Positions 53,476 to 63,678 of a stretch of 64,000 nucleotides of DNA are shown in pieces (position 1 is the stretch's first letter; each line of letters opens with the position of its first letter). The position numbers and the translations under genes were made by a program. The DNA is from Gracilimonas sp965227215. Lineage in GTDB: Bacteria; Bacteroidota; Rhodothermia; Balneolales; Balneolaceae. The notes under the pieces were generated by a model that was not told the origin of the DNA, searched no databases, and was given only the letters and a program-made list of their open reading frames with translations. The stretch lies in NCBI GenBank assembly GCA_965227215.1, contig OZ245729.1, positions 1,612,001 to 1,676,000 of the forward strand, read 5' to 3'.

Positions 53476-53976
53476 ATGCGTCATTTTATCCGGAAAAGCA
53501 GCTTTCTGGTTTTAGCACTTTTTATAGGTATTTCCTGTCAGCAACAGCAAGATAAATCGGGGAGCCATGCAGATACTGAAGAACGCTATGAAGACGCGAT
53601 TCCTTTGATTTATCATATGTCGTTTATGCAGCGATATAGCCACAAACTATATCTTGCAGGTACCGCGGAGAACTGGGAGCTGGCTGATATTTATTCTCAC
53701 GAGATCGAAGAGTTGTCGGAAACTATTATTGATGAAAATCACATCGATGACGGTGTAAATGTGAGCAAGTTGCTAAATACCATGCTGCTTCCTCAAATCG
53801 AGAATATAGAAGCCGCAATCGACGCCAAAAACCCTGAACTTTTTGAGTCCAATTTTCAAACCATGGTTCAAACCTGTAACCAATGCCATGACGCATCCAA
53901 TTATGGCGCGGTTAAAATTACAGTTCCCGATCATAATCCGTACAATCAGGATTTTTCCGCTCCTGCCGGCAATTAA
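53476..53976 (+). CDS. Lipoprotein with a single CXXCH haem-binding motif
   Basis: About 166 residues from the ATG at 53476; an upstream in-frame start at 53407 would put a hydrophilic leader before the signal and is rejected. A hydrophobic N-terminus with Cys near residue 20 (FIGISC) suggests a lipoprotein. The helical body ends with TCNQCHDASNYG, a c-type haem attachment site, followed by a Met-free tail. The shape (four-helix, C-terminal CXXCH) resembles cytochrome c'-like proteins. It lies beside SCO/PCuAC genes, so a respiratory or copper-related electron carrier is plausible. Its stop overlaps the convergent CDF gene by 4 bp. Confidence 0.72.
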   Translation: MRHFIRKSSFLVLALFIGISCQQQQDKSGSHADTEERYEDAIPLIYHMSFMQRYSHKLYLAGTAENWELADIYSHEIEELSETIIDENHIDDGVNVSKLLNTMLLPQIENIEAAIDAKNPELFESNFQTMVQTCNQCHDASNYGAVKITVPDHNPYNQDFSAPAGN

Positions 53977-54893
53977 TCATGACTATGATCCACTTCGTGA
54001 ATGTGGTCTCCACAGGGCTCGAACTCAAATTCCAGCGTGCTGTGATGAATATCAAACTCATCATGCAGTAGCTGTTTGATAGAAGATTTAATGGCTTCCA
54101 TCTGCCCTACATCTTCTTTTTCGATTACGATATGGCTTTCCAACAGAGTGCTTTGTTCATCAAGTCGCCAAACATGCACATGATGCACATCGCATACTTT
54201 GTCAATTCCGGCCATCATTTCCGTGAGCTCAGAAATGTCGATATCCTCAGGCTTCGATTCCATCAGGATATTAATGGTTTCCCTCAACATATAGTAAGAG
54301 TGCCATAAGATGTAAACACCGATAATTACGGTCAGGATGGTATCAACGATATACCACTGGTATTCCAGAATGAGCCATCCTCCTATAATTACCCCTACCG
54401 ATGACAAGCCATCCGAAAGGATATGAATGAAAGCGCTCCTCATATTGATATTTCCTCTGGATTCTTTCCACAGCAAACCGGCGGTTACAAAATTGCCGAT
54501 CAACCCCACAATTGCCACCCAGAACATGGTGTAACCGTCAATAGATTGAGGCTCATAAAACCGTTCAATACCTTCTTTTATTAGAAACAGAGCTACAATA
54601 ACCAGCGTAACCAGGTTAATGAAGGCACCAATAATTTCGGCTCTTTTATAGCCAAACGTTTTAGATGGATTAGCGCCCTTCTTTGAAATTTTACGGGCCA
54701 CCAAGGTAACGCCCAGCGACATGGTATCGTTTAGGTTATGGATAGCATCAGAGAGTAAGGCAAGACTGTTAGAAATTAACCCTCCCACCAATTCAGCAAC
54801 AGTAATTGCCAAATTCAAAAATATAGAAACCCACAGCTTCCAGATAGAGGAGTCATCAACATTATGGTGATGATGATTGTGATTATGACTCAT
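53973..54893 (-). CDS. Cation diffusion facilitator (Zn/Cd-type) exporter
   Basis: About 306 residues from the ATG at 54893, which has AGGAG 8-9 nt upstream; the longer start at 54917 lacks one. The N-terminus is His-rich (MSHNHNHHHHN). Six helices carry the metal site: SDAIHNLND in helix 2 and FIHILSDGLSS in helix 5 (His/Asp pairs typical of Zn/Cd CDF members). A C-terminal ZT-dimer domain includes DVHHVHVWRLD and FDIHHSTLEFE. It exports Zn2+ or related ions by proton exchange. Confidence 0.93.
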   Translation of the reverse strand: MSHNHNHHHHNVDDSSIWKLWVSIFLNLAITVAELVGGLISNSLALLSDAIHNLNDTMSLGVTLVARKISKKGANPSKTFGYKRAEIIGAFINLVTLVIVALFLIKEGIERFYEPQSIDGYTMFWVAIVGLIGNFVTAGLLWKESRGNINMRSAFIHILSDGLSSVGVIIGGWLILEYQWYIVDTILTVIIGVYILWHSYYMLRETINILMESKPEDIDISELTEMMAGIDKVCDVHHVHVWRLDEQSTLLESHIVIEKEDVGQMEAIKSSIKQLLHDEFDIHHSTLEFEFEPCGDHIHEVDHSHD

Positions 54894-55038
54894 TATTATT
54901 ACTCCTGTTAATGACAAGTTCCCTGTAAGATATGCCCCTAGCGGAAGTTAAACAGGGCGAACAAGGGCTTTATCTTAAAATGAAATAGGTAATCGGAGTA
55001 AACAGAACCTCAACTAATTCTGTGAGGGAAGCGCCCAA

Positions 55039-55500
55039 TTAAAATCCAAAGTACCAAATAGCGAAGCTGGCAAGCAGGGAAATTAAAAACAGGAAGTAAG
55101 CCTGCTTTACAGGACGATCTGGCAGAAAATTATACAGTGGGTTTTCCCGAAAGAATTCTTCCAGCTGCTCGCGGCGGGTTTTTTCTTCAGGATCCAGTTC
55201 ATTTTCTTTCTTAACCAGCACCTCCGCATCTCCGCCAACCTCTTCAATGCTTTCGTTCAAGAACCCGGCGATGGTATACTGATCTACTTTACCCAAATTA
55301 CTTGCAATCAGGTAAGCGGGTGTTCCCACCATAAAAATGGCAATCCCAACAATGGATTTATCCAAAACAGTAAGCTCTAGAAATATCCCCAATGCCATAC
55401 TGATGAGTATCCCTAACCCGATTATACATAGCAGTGCGCTTAACACAAGCCGTAATTTCCAGTTGTAAATCCCTTCCAATAATACTTGTGAACCCTTCAT
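55039..55500 (-). CDS. Hypothetical membrane protein, 153 residues
   Basis: No family recognised. Three hydrophobic segments (about 15-38, 44-65 and 133-152) with a cytosolic-looking charged middle region of about 65 residues (ESIEEVGGDAEVLVKKENEL, DPEEKTRREQLEEFF). The layout, two helices, loop, one helix, resembles small envelope proteins. It lies between the CDF exporter and the carboxypeptidase on the same strand, 42 bp from the latter. No function can be proposed. Confidence 0.6.
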   Translation of the reverse strand: MKGSQVLLEGIYNWKLRLVLSALLCIIGLGILISMALGIFLELTVLDKSIVGIAIFMVGTPAYLIASNLGKVDQYTIAGFLNESIEEVGGDAEVLVKKENELDPEEKTRREQLEEFFRENPLYNFLPDRPVKQAYFLFLISLLASFAIWYFGF

Positions 55501-55542
55501 GCTTTTCTATTTAGCTTTTATTTGAATATGTGTATCCCTGAA

Positions 55543-56820
55543 TTAGTTTTCAACACTTGTTTTATCCCAGTTTTCGAGCAAAACTCTCATCAACGATTTC
55601 GCAGCTGATCGTGAAACCTGCTCAAGTTCTTCCTCACTGATGCGGTCATCTACTTCGTACGTCAGAGCATCAATTCCAAAGGTATGATAGAACCAGTTTT
55701 TTGCAATCGGCGATGACGTATCAAAAGGCTCAATACTAAATTCAACCTCCTTATTTTCAGCCAGAACATGCTCTACCCATTGCTGGGTGATGTTATCGGG
55801 ATTGGTTTTTACTTCCTCATTTATAGGATAGAAAATATTCTCATTGGTGGAGTGGAAGTCGATAGCATAGAACATCTGTCTGAGCTCAGAATCTTTAAGA
55901 GGCTCCAGCGTTTCCTTCACGATTCTTGTTTCAGGCTGATTAAAATTTTCCCAGTCCCGGTTTAAATCAACACCTCCGGCATTATGGCGCCAGTGTCCCA
56001 TATCAACCCCATCGGGATTCAGCATTGGAAATACTTTTACCACAAACGTTTCCCTGAACTTACACGCCAGTTCATTCTCGGCCGTCAGTTCTTCCAGGAA
56101 AATAAGTGAAGCAAGGTATCCCGTTACTTCCGGCGGATGCTGACGACTTACAATGGCTAAAACCGGAGCCTTTTGACCGGGATCAACTTCCGTGATTTCC
56201 ATCTCCCAAATCGGTCGCCCCAATTTAGATTTTCCGGCCTTCTGCATCTTAACAAAAGAATTCCCCAAAACTCCGCGATGGGTTAAAGTGGATATTAAAT
56301 CGGATGAAGTATGAAGGGGTTGCCCGCTTATAATAATGGGATCGGGCGCTAACAGGACATCGAAGGTAGCTGCGCCTGTAGCAGAATCGTACCGGACGGG
56401 AAGTTCCATCTGTTCTTTCCATACGCTATCTGTTTGTACCCAGCTTTGTAATTTAGGCACGTATCTGTGCGTTGCATCCAGGTAATTAAGCCTTATCTTT
56501 GCCATCCGGACGGTATCACTCCAAATTTTAAAGGCATACCAGGGGCTGTTGTTAATTGGACCGTTTTCAGGAGCAATAAAAACCTCATACGTTGAATCAT
56601 TGTATGTGTAAACATCATTCATGCGGGCGCCATCAAATTCATTACTGATCCAAACCTTGGGAGAGTCCACCCCAATTGTTCGACGGGGCTGCGTTTGAAT
56701 GATTTTGTCGGTGGTGTTGGTTACATCCGGCGGATCATAAGAAAAGCCTGTAAACTCTTCCGTGCTTTTGCATGAAACCAGTATCAAAGAAACAATAATG
56801 ACCTGAAAATACTTATACAT
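55543..56820 (-). CDS. M14-family zinc carboxypeptidase lipoprotein
   Basis: About 425 residues from the ATG at 56820, with a lipobox (LVSC, Cys about 17). An N-terminal beta domain (about 50-160) is followed by the M14 catalytic domain: zinc motif RQHPPEVTG (HxxE), VDLNRDWENF (substrate-binding Asn/Arg), the third zinc ligand in AIDFHSTNENIF, and the catalytic Glu in LTYEVDDR. This is the deacylase/carboxypeptidase layout of the M14 subfamily with an N-terminal beta domain (Nna1/CCP-like bacterial group). It acts on peptides or peptide-like conjugates outside the cytoplasm. A TTG four codons upstream is a less likely start. Confidence 0.9.
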   Translation of the reverse strand: MYKYFQVIIVSLILVSCKSTEEFTGFSYDPPDVTNTTDKIIQTQPRRTIGVDSPKVWISNEFDGARMNDVYTYNDSTYEVFIAPENGPINNSPWYAFKIWSDTVRMAKIRLNYLDATHRYVPKLQSWVQTDSVWKEQMELPVRYDSATGAATFDVLLAPDPIIISGQPLHTSSDLISTLTHRGVLGNSFVKMQKAGKSKLGRPIWEMEITEVDPGQKAPVLAIVSRQHPPEVTGYLASLIFLEELTAENELACKFRETFVVKVFPMLNPDGVDMGHWRHNAGGVDLNRDWENFNQPETRIVKETLEPLKDSELRQMFYAIDFHSTNENIFYPINEEVKTNPDNITQQWVEHVLAENKEVEFSIEPFDTSSPIAKNWFYHTFGIDALTYEVDDRISEEELEQVSRSAAKSLMRVLLENWDKTSVEN

Positions 56821-56931
56821 ATATAAGAGCAATTAACGTTATGGCTCATTTAAAAACTAAGCTGTACAACTAAGATTTCAAAGATAGCAAACATTCAGTT
56901 ATACTTATCTTTATTAATATAAATCACTCAC

Positions 56932-58887
56932 TTGGTTACTACTAATTTAAAACTTCTAATCCATCTCTTCACACTGCTGGGTGTTTTCCATCTTGTTACT
57001 GTACAAGTTGTTGCCCAGGAAGAACCTGACCCTGCTCGGGTTTGGAGTGTTAAAATTGAAGGAAACCGAACGTTTGAAGCATTAGTAATTAAAGATGTGA
57101 TTTATAATGAACCGCCTTCACCATTTAAGAAATTATTGTTTTGGCGGCAGCCGGGGATGCTCCTCAACGAAAATGACGTAAAACGGGATGTAATCCGGAT
57201 TGAACGCTTTTACCAGCGCCGGGGATTTGATGATGTAATCGTAAACTACCGAATCGAAACGCTGAGTAAAGAATGGCGAAAAGCGATTGTTTTTGAAATC
57301 ACTGAAAACTCACCAATCAGAATTAAGAATGTGGATTTTCAGATTTCTACCAGCAGTGACGACCGTACTTTAATTACAGATGACGAAGACTTCAAGAATA
57401 TTAAAAGCAACCTACCATATCGTGTTGGGCAGCGCTATGAAACCATCAACAAGTCGGAAGTGGAAGGGAAACTCGTTGGACGACTTCGCAATCTGGGCTA
57501 TCCGTATGCAACAAGCGAGGTTAATGCTCAAATTGATAGTGTCTCTAAAACAGCGAATGTTACCCTGATTACTAACCCTGGACCACGAGCACGGTTCGAT
57601 TCGGTGGCTGTTGAAGGAGAAGAGAATTTTTCCGAAAAATATATAGTCAGAGAAACCGGTATTGAACAGGGCGAATTGTTCAGCGAAAACAAGCTGCGAG
57701 AAGCTCAACGCGAAGTATTCAGTCACCACATGCTTCGCTTTGCGCTCATCAACATACCGGAGCAGCCACAAGACTCTACCATAAGCGTAAAAGTGAGGGT
57801 AAAAGAAACTCCACTGCGCACGGTTCAGCTGCAGTTTGGAATTGGAAACCTGACCCGTATCGATGACGGCTGGGCTGACTTCTACAAGTTATTTCGAGGG
57901 CAAGCCTCTTGGACTCACCGTAATGTTCGTGGGCGAGGAGAAAGATTTACCATTAGCGGCAATGCTTCTGCCATTGAACAGCGGCTTGGAGCCAATTACC
58001 TGTTTCCATACGTTTATAACACCAAAACCTCGGTAATTTTATCTCCCTTTTTTGAACACAAACTCGAGCCATCCTATGAAATTGTTCGAGGAGGTATTAC
58101 CAACAGTTTTATCTACCAATACAGTTCTAACTTAACCGGTACTATATCCCACGAGTTTACGCTAAACAACGAGATTAACCGGAATTCCCAGGAAAGCCTG
58201 CCCGACAGTATTGAGGCCTACAATGTCTCCTCTTTTAACCTGAATGCTTTCTATGCCCACAGCTTACAACGTGGCAAGAAAGGGTGGTCATTTCAACCAT
58301 TCTGGGAGTTATCGGGATTATTTGGAGAAGCTACCTACAGCTTTCAGGAAGTTGGGATGGACACCCGCAAGTTCACTTCCCTCACCAAGAATATCGTGTT
58401 TGCAAAACGCCTGAATTTCGCCGGAATTTATTATGCAAAACAAGACTCTCTGCCATCCGACATCCGGCTTTACAGCGGTGGCACCAACTCTGTTCGCGGA
58501 TGGAACCGGCAGGAACTGGGGCCGAAACGTGCCATCATCAACGAGCAAGGGGAGTTCGAGCAGTTTGTTCCGGTTGGTGGCAGGGGCATGGTAAGCTTTA
58601 ATGCCGAGCTACGATTTCAGCTGAACCAGCTAATCAAAGGTTTCGGAGTTGCTACTTTTTTAGATGGCGGGCAGGTTTGGAGAAACTTTGGGGATATTGG
58701 CACTACCCCCATTCAGTTTGGTGTTGGAGGTGGGCTCAGATATCAGTCGCCCATAGGGCCTATTCGTATTGACCTCGCTTATAAGATCAATCCAACCGAT
58801 GAAGATCTGCAAATTTACCAGGGGCAGAATTATGGCAGTGCCTGGGATCGGTGGGGGCTTCATTTTAGCATCGGTCAGGCATTTTAG
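56932..58887 (+). CDS. BamA/TamA-like outer-membrane assembly protein
   Basis: A 651-residue Omp85-family protein: signal peptide (ends VQVVAQ near residue 29), two to three POTRA domains (about 35-285; WSVKIEGNRTFEALVIKDVI and RARFDSVAVEGEENFSEKYI), and a 16-strand barrel (about 300-651) with the characteristic YSGGTNSVRGWNRQELGP motif and C-terminal SIGQAF. Housekeeping BamA has five POTRA domains; fewer here and the tamB-like partner 3 bp downstream point to the TamA side. The start codon is TTG at 56932, the only possible start after an in-frame stop 12 nt upstream. Confidence 0.88.
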   Translation: MVTTNLKLLIHLFTLLGVFHLVTVQVVAQEEPDPARVWSVKIEGNRTFEALVIKDVIYNEPPSPFKKLLFWRQPGMLLNENDVKRDVIRIERFYQRRGFDDVIVNYRIETLSKEWRKAIVFEITENSPIRIKNVDFQISTSSDDRTLITDDEDFKNIKSNLPYRVGQRYETINKSEVEGKLVGRLRNLGYPYATSEVNAQIDSVSKTANVTLITNPGPRARFDSVAVEGEENFSEKYIVRETGIEQGELFSENKLREAQREVFSHHMLRFALINIPEQPQDSTISVKVRVKETPLRTVQLQFGIGNLTRIDDGWADFYKLFRGQASWTHRNVRGRGERFTISGNASAIEQRLGANYLFPYVYNTKTSVILSPFFEHKLEPSYEIVRGGITNSFIYQYSSNLTGTISHEFTLNNEINRNSQESLPDSIEAYNVSSFNLNAFYAHSLQRGKKGWSFQPFWELSGLFGEATYSFQEVGMDTRKFTSLTKNIVFAKRLNFAGIYYAKQDSLPSDIRLYSGGTNSVRGWNRQELGPKRAIINEQGEFEQFVPVGGRGMVSFNAELRFQLNQLIKGFGVATFLDGGQVWRNFGDIGTTPIQFGVGGGLRYQSPIGPIRIDLAYKINPTDEDLQIYQGQNYGSAWDRWGLHFSIGQAF

Positions 58888-58890
58888 AAC

Positions 58891-61800
58891 ATGAGTGAAA
58901 ACAATACACATATCATGGTTCGTATTTTAAAAGTCACCGGCTGGACTTTGCTTTCGCTTTTGATTCTGGGATCAGCCCTTCGGCTTTCCCTGAAAACCTC
59001 ACCGGTACATAACTTTGCGAAAAATAAAATCATCTCGCTGGCAAATGATAAACTCAACGGCACCTTATCCATTGGAGATATAGATGGAGATTTGTGGAAT
59101 GATTTTATCGTAACCTCCATCATTTTAAAACAAAAAGATACCCTTGCAAGCATAGATACACTGGGCATCAGGTATAATATCTGGTCACTCCTGAACAGCT
59201 CATTTCAGTCCCAAAAAATCAGTATTAGCGGACTGAGTGCATCGATTATTGAAGAAACCGACGCTACCTTTAATGTCCAAAACCTGGTCAAAGAAACCGA
59301 GCCGGCTCAGCCATCTTCAAGCTCCTCCTTTGGCATCTACCTGGATAATATCCTGATTAAGAACAGCTCGATATTTGTGCGCTCGGCCTCCTTTTTACCC
59401 GACACCTCTCTTAGTGTAGAGAACCTGAATGCTTCTGCCGGTTTTCATTCGGACGAAGAGATTTCCGGCTCCCTGTCTTCTCTTTCGTTTAAGGTAAAGG
59501 AAGGTCGGCTTCCATCAGCCATTTCGGTTGAAACATCCGGCTCGTATCAGGATCAGGAAATTACGTTAAACCGTTTACTGGTTGAAACCGGGCGCTCAAT
59601 ATTTAAAGCCAACGCCTTTGCCAGCCTTCAGGATTCGACATTTAATGCTGATGCCGAAACCAATCCTTTGTCTCTGAAAGACCTTCAGGCTTACTTACAG
59701 AACGACATTCCAACTCAGGAACTCCAACTGGGAATAAAAGCCGGTGGCAATATCGACTCTCTGCATATTGAAGTGACTGCTGAAGGGGAAGGTTTTGATG
59801 ATTTCTTAGCCATAACCGACCTCTCCCTGTCCCGAACCCCAACCCTTCACAAACTGGGGCTAAGTGCTAATAATATTGAGGTCGGATATTTTACCAACGA
59901 CTCAGTTGATGCCCAGATTCAATCATTCCAGGCTAATGTAGAAGGCAGCATCACAAACGATTATAAGAACATGAATGCGACCTGGGGATTTACATTCGAT
60001 GGCATTCGGTATGAGCAGTACAAGCTTGAACGATTCTTTGGAAGTGGAACCATTATTGAGAAAGTGCTTCGCTCCAACTTTCAATTAAGTGACGGGGAAG
60101 ATAAAATAGTTGCCAACCCATATGTCGAAAACTTGTTTGGTGAGTTACCTTCCTGGGAAATACCCGTTTTTGTTACAAACCTGGATTTAGGATGGTGGTT
60201 GCAAAACCCTGAGCTAACAGGAAAATTAAGTTTCAGAAGTCGGTTAGAAGGAAATGGGTTTGAACTGCCTGAAAACCCTTGGACTTTCCATTTCTATCCG
60301 AATATATCCCTCAAGAGACAACCCACTATTGTGAATAAACCCGGCGAACCTAAGCGCATGATTCCTCACACGGGAATTGACACACTTTCGATCAATGGTC
60401 AGCTAATATCAGATTTCAATATTCAGGGTTCCGTTACCAAAGACTCCCTAAAGGCCGATGGCTTTATTCAGCTGATTGACAGTAAAGTATCATTTAACAG
60501 TGCCCTTGCGGATTACCTTGATGAGGAAGCCTCCTATTCATTCCTCATCAATACATCCGGATTCAACGCTGATGAAATAGCCGGAGTGGATGATTTTCCT
60601 ACAAGCATCAACCTGGAAGCATCCGGCTCAGGGCGGTATTTCGACCAGGAAAAGATCGAACTTCAGTCTAACCTCCTCATCGATTCAAGCTATGTAAACG
60701 GCGCATCTTTCGATCGCCTGAATATCACAGCCAACCTGAAGGATACTATTCTCACCATTTCAGAAGGCGATCTTGACAGTGAAGTCATCGAAGGTTCTTT
60801 TTCCGGAAGACGCAACCTTCAGGACCAATCTGATCCGTTGAACAAGCTGGCGATAGATATGAAAATTAAAAACCTGCAGCCTTTAGCTTCTGTTTTGGGT
60901 ATCCAGCTGCTGAATGCGAAAGGAACCGTAAAAGGGAACATCACCGAAAAAGAGAACCGGCTTCAGTTTGACGGCAATGTGGACTTACAAGACTTTAAAT
61001 ACGACACCCTTTTGTCAGCACAGTCCATTGAAGGAAATACACGGGTTGGTATCGGCGAGAATTACAGCTACGACCTGACACTCAATATCGGTCAGCCGGC
61101 TTACACTGATTTTACCCTGCAAGACATTCACTTTGAAACTATAGGGATTGCTTCAGCTGATTCCATGGATGGTACTTTTATGCTGGATATTGAAAGTGAT
61201 GACGCCGGTGAAATTACCCAATCCGGAAACTACGACATCGACCTGCAATCTTTACGTACAAATCTGATGTGGCAGGAATTTGATTTTAAAACACCGGCCC
61301 GGATTCTTTCCCTGCAATCCCCTTTCCGGCTAACGTACCAGAATGCCACCATCCAAACTGATACCCTTCACTTGCAGTCGGATGGCGGAACGTACTTAAC
61401 CCTGTCTATACCCTATGCCGATTCTGTGAAGCAGGAAGGCTGGATTCGCGGGCAGGATTTCGACTTTGGGGTTATTCAGGAAATCTTATTTGATGAGCGC
61501 TTTGTGGATGGTATTCTTTCCGGGAATATGCGGTTTTCAAACAGCCCTGAGGACCTTTCCGGAGACGGACTGCTGACATTTTCCAATCTTGCTTATCAGG
61601 GTACAGAAGTGGATACCATGAACCTGAACTTTAACCTGATGACCAAGCGATTGAAAGCCGAACTGGGGCTCAGAATGAACGGGGAAGAGAAAATCTCCGG
61701 CCGCATGGATGTTCCTTTTGTAGCCGCCGACCCCGCCACACTCGATGATTCCTTTTTCGAAGAACCTGTGAGCGGACAGTTGATGATTAACCCTGTTCAA

Positions 61801-63426
61801 CTTAGTGAATTCCAAAATTTATTGAATGCCTTTGGTATCACCGGAACACAAGGCATACTCTCATTTAACGGGCAACTTTCAGGTACTGCGGGTGAACCCG
61901 ATATGGAAGGAGTATTTCAACTTGGCGACCCTACTCTTTCGGGTATTAAGATTGATTCTGCTTTTGCAGAATTCCAATATCATCACCAGCAAAAAAATGT
62001 AACAACAAATGCTGAGATCAGAGCCCGGGGCCAACAAGCGGCATCTATCCGATCGGAACTGCCCATATCCATGGACTTCCGGACGTTAACAATGAATATG
62101 CCGGGTGAAGATGACTCGCTATACATCAGTATGATTACCGATGACTTTAACTTGTCGGTGTTTAATGATTTTCTGGATAAGCAGTACATGAATAAGCTTC
62201 GGGGCATGTTGAATGCGGACATAGAAATAGCCGGAACCAAGAGCACACTTACCCCGGAAGGATACCTGCGGCTTGACAAAGGAGAGCTCTCCGTGCCAAT
62301 AGCCGGCATTCAGCTTACAGGAATTAAGTCGGAGCTGGATTTTAATGAATCCGGTTTGCGCCTGAATCAACTCACGGCCAGAAGTGGAAGTGGCACGTTT
62401 AATGCCGATGGCTCTATTGATATGGAGGGCATCACCCCAACTCATCTTGATATTGTTGCCAGGGCAACTCGCTTTCGACTGGCTAACACTTCGGATTACA
62501 ACCTAACCATTGATTTAGACAGCAAGCTCTCAGGTAAGCCAACCCGCCCTACGGCATCGGGTGAGCTGCGCATCAAAAACGGATTTGTGTACCTGCAGGA
62601 TTTTGGGGAAAGATCGGTAGAGACCGTAGAGCTTGAAGGAGAAGAAACCTCCTCATTCAGTGCCTACGACTCACTGACAATGGACATGCGCTTTGTGATT
62701 GAGCGTAACTTCCTGATTCGCAACCGCCGGTATCTTGATTTGGAAATCGCCATGACAGGAGAACTGGACGCACAAAAGCAGGTTGAACAGGATTTACAGC
62801 TGTTTGGAACCCTAAATGCGGAGCGAGGATATGTTCGTCCTTTAGGCAAACAATTTACTCTGGACGAAGGAACCTTCACCTTTAGCGGCCCCGTTACAAA
62901 TCCCGACTTGTTTATCAAAACCAGCTATATCCCACAGACTTCCCAAAAACAAGGTGATCCTATAATCCTGTATTACATCATTGAAGGAGAAGCAGAAGAT
63001 CCGGACTTCAGGTTTGAAAGTACTCCTCAAATGGAGCAGCAGGATATTGTTTGCTACACCCTATTCAATAAGCCTTGCTATGCTTTAGAGTCGTGGCAGC
63101 AGGTGGTGAGTGGCAGCAGTGGTTCATCCCCTACCGATTTACTGGTAGATGTGCTCTTAGATGAATTTGAAACCCTCGCCACTCAACAGTTGGGAATTGA
63201 TGTAGTTCAGATTGATAACTCAGGTGCCAATGGAAACCCGTCCATAAAAACCGGATGGTATCTGAATCGCCGGACGTTCTTCGCGATCGTTAATGAGATT
63301 AGCGGGGCAACGCCGGAAACCCTGTTTATTCTGGAATACCTGCTTACCAAAAATCTTGATTTGATCCTGACTCAGGGTGATGACAATCGTCAGGGTATCG
63401 ACATTCGCTGGCAGTATGATTATTAG
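58891..63426 (+). CDS. tamB: Translocation and assembly module protein TamB (DUF490 family)
   Basis: A 1511-residue protein with an N-terminal membrane anchor (about 9-32), a very long beta-helical body and a C-terminal DUF490 domain (about 1180-1510) ending NRQGIDIRWQYDY, with LFGTLNAERGYVRPLGKQF and the RGYVxPxGxxFxxxEGTxxF pattern typical of the family. TamB proteins form a hydrophobic groove across the periplasm that moves phospholipids and helps outer-membrane assembly with an Omp85 partner. The partner gene lies 3 bp upstream and ends at 58887. Length is in the family range (1200-1600). Confidence 0.9.
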   Translation: MSENNTHIMVRILKVTGWTLLSLLILGSALRLSLKTSPVHNFAKNKIISLANDKLNGTLSIGDIDGDLWNDFIVTSIILKQKDTLASIDTLGIRYNIWSLLNSSFQSQKISISGLSASIIEETDATFNVQNLVKETEPAQPSSSSSFGIYLDNILIKNSSIFVRSASFLPDTSLSVENLNASAGFHSDEEISGSLSSLSFKVKEGRLPSAISVETSGSYQDQEITLNRLLVETGRSIFKANAFASLQDSTFNADAETNPLSLKDLQAYLQNDIPTQELQLGIKAGGNIDSLHIEVTAEGEGFDDFLAITDLSLSRTPTLHKLGLSANNIEVGYFTNDSVDAQIQSFQANVEGSITNDYKNMNATWGFTFDGIRYEQYKLERFFGSGTIIEKVLRSNFQLSDGEDKIVANPYVENLFGELPSWEIPVFVTNLDLGWWLQNPELTGKLSFRSRLEGNGFELPENPWTFHFYPNISLKRQPTIVNKPGEPKRMIPHTGIDTLSINGQLISDFNIQGSVTKDSLKADGFIQLIDSKVSFNSALADYLDEEASYSFLINTSGFNADEIAGVDDFPTSINLEASGSGRYFDQEKIELQSNLLIDSSYVNGASFDRLNITANLKDTILTISEGDLDSEVIEGSFSGRRNLQDQSDPLNKLAIDMKIKNLQPLASVLGIQLLNAKGTVKGNITEKENRLQFDGNVDLQDFKYDTLLSAQSIEGNTRVGIGENYSYDLTLNIGQPAYTDFTLQDIHFETIGIASADSMDGTFMLDIESDDAGEITQSGNYDIDLQSLRTNLMWQEFDFKTPARILSLQSPFRLTYQNATIQTDTLHLQSDGGTYLTLSIPYADSVKQEGWIRGQDFDFGVIQEILFDERFVDGILSGNMRFSNSPEDLSGDGLLTFSNLAYQGTEVDTMNLNFNLMTKRLKAELGLRMNGEEKISGRMDVPFVAADPATLDDSFFEEPVSGQLMINPVQLSEFQNLLNAFGITGTQGILSFNGQLSGTAGEPDMEGVFQLGDPTLSGIKIDSAFAEFQYHHQQKNVTTNAEIRARGQQAASIRSELPISMDFRTLTMNMPGEDDSLYISMITDDFNLSVFNDFLDKQYMNKLRGMLNADIEIAGTKSTLTPEGYLRLDKGELSVPIAGIQLTGIKSELDFNESGLRLNQLTARSGSGTFNADGSIDMEGITPTHLDIVARATRFRLANTSDYNLTIDLDSKLSGKPTRPTASGELRIKNGFVYLQDFGERSVETVELEGEETSSFSAYDSLTMDMRFVIERNFLIRNRRYLDLEIAMTGELDAQKQVEQDLQLFGTLNAERGYVRPLGKQFTLDEGTFTFSGPVTNPDLFIKTSYIPQTSQKQGDPIILYYIIEGEAEDPDFRFESTPQMEQQDIVCYTLFNKPCYALESWQQVVSGSSGSSPTDLLVDVLLDEFETLATQQLGIDVVQIDNSGANGNPSIKTGWYLNRRTFFAIVNEISGATPETLFILEYLLTKNLDLILTQGDDNRQGIDIRWQYDY

Positions 63427-63430
63427 AAAT

Positions 63431-63509
63431 GTGTTTGCGTGTTGAAGTGCGAACGTGTAGATCCTCGTTCTTAAAACGTTAGCACTTTAACACGTCTCCA
63501 CTCAAACAC
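63431..63509. repeat. Imperfect palindrome between convergent genes
   Basis: Left arm 63431-63456 (GTGTTTGCGTGTTGAAGTGC, then GAACGT) pairs with right arm 63476-63509 (ACGTTAGCACTTTAACACG, then CAAACAC after an 8-nt bulge). It fills the gap between tamB and the cysteine-rich gene and may stop transcription from both sides, although no U-tract is present. Confidence 0.65.
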
Positions 63510-63510
63510 A

Positions 63511-63678
63511 TTAACACTTTACCTCTCCCCGGCAGCATTCTTCGGCATTGGTTCCACAGGCAGCACATTGTCCGTGTCCATGAACCCACACTAATTCTGC
63601 TTCCTGCCCACAGAATAGACACCGGCGTTTAGCTTCTTCCTTAGCAGGTTTTTGAGTTGACGTATTTTGTTTATCCAT
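63511..63678 (-). CDS. Small cysteine-rich (zinc-ribbon-like) protein
   Basis: A 55-residue reading frame on the minus strand: MDKQNTSTQKPAKEEAKRR, then CLFCGQEAELVWVHGHGQC, then AACGTNAEECCRGEVKC. Pairs CLFC and CAAC with a final ECC and terminal Cys suggest a metal-binding knuckle. Its ATG lies within the last codons of the MBL gene (ATGGATAA, 8-bp overlap), so it is translationally coupled. No family recognised; codon use fits the genome. Confidence 0.7.
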   Translation of the reverse strand: MDKQNTSTQKPAKEEAKRRCLFCGQEAELVWVHGHGQCAACGTNAEECCRGEVKC

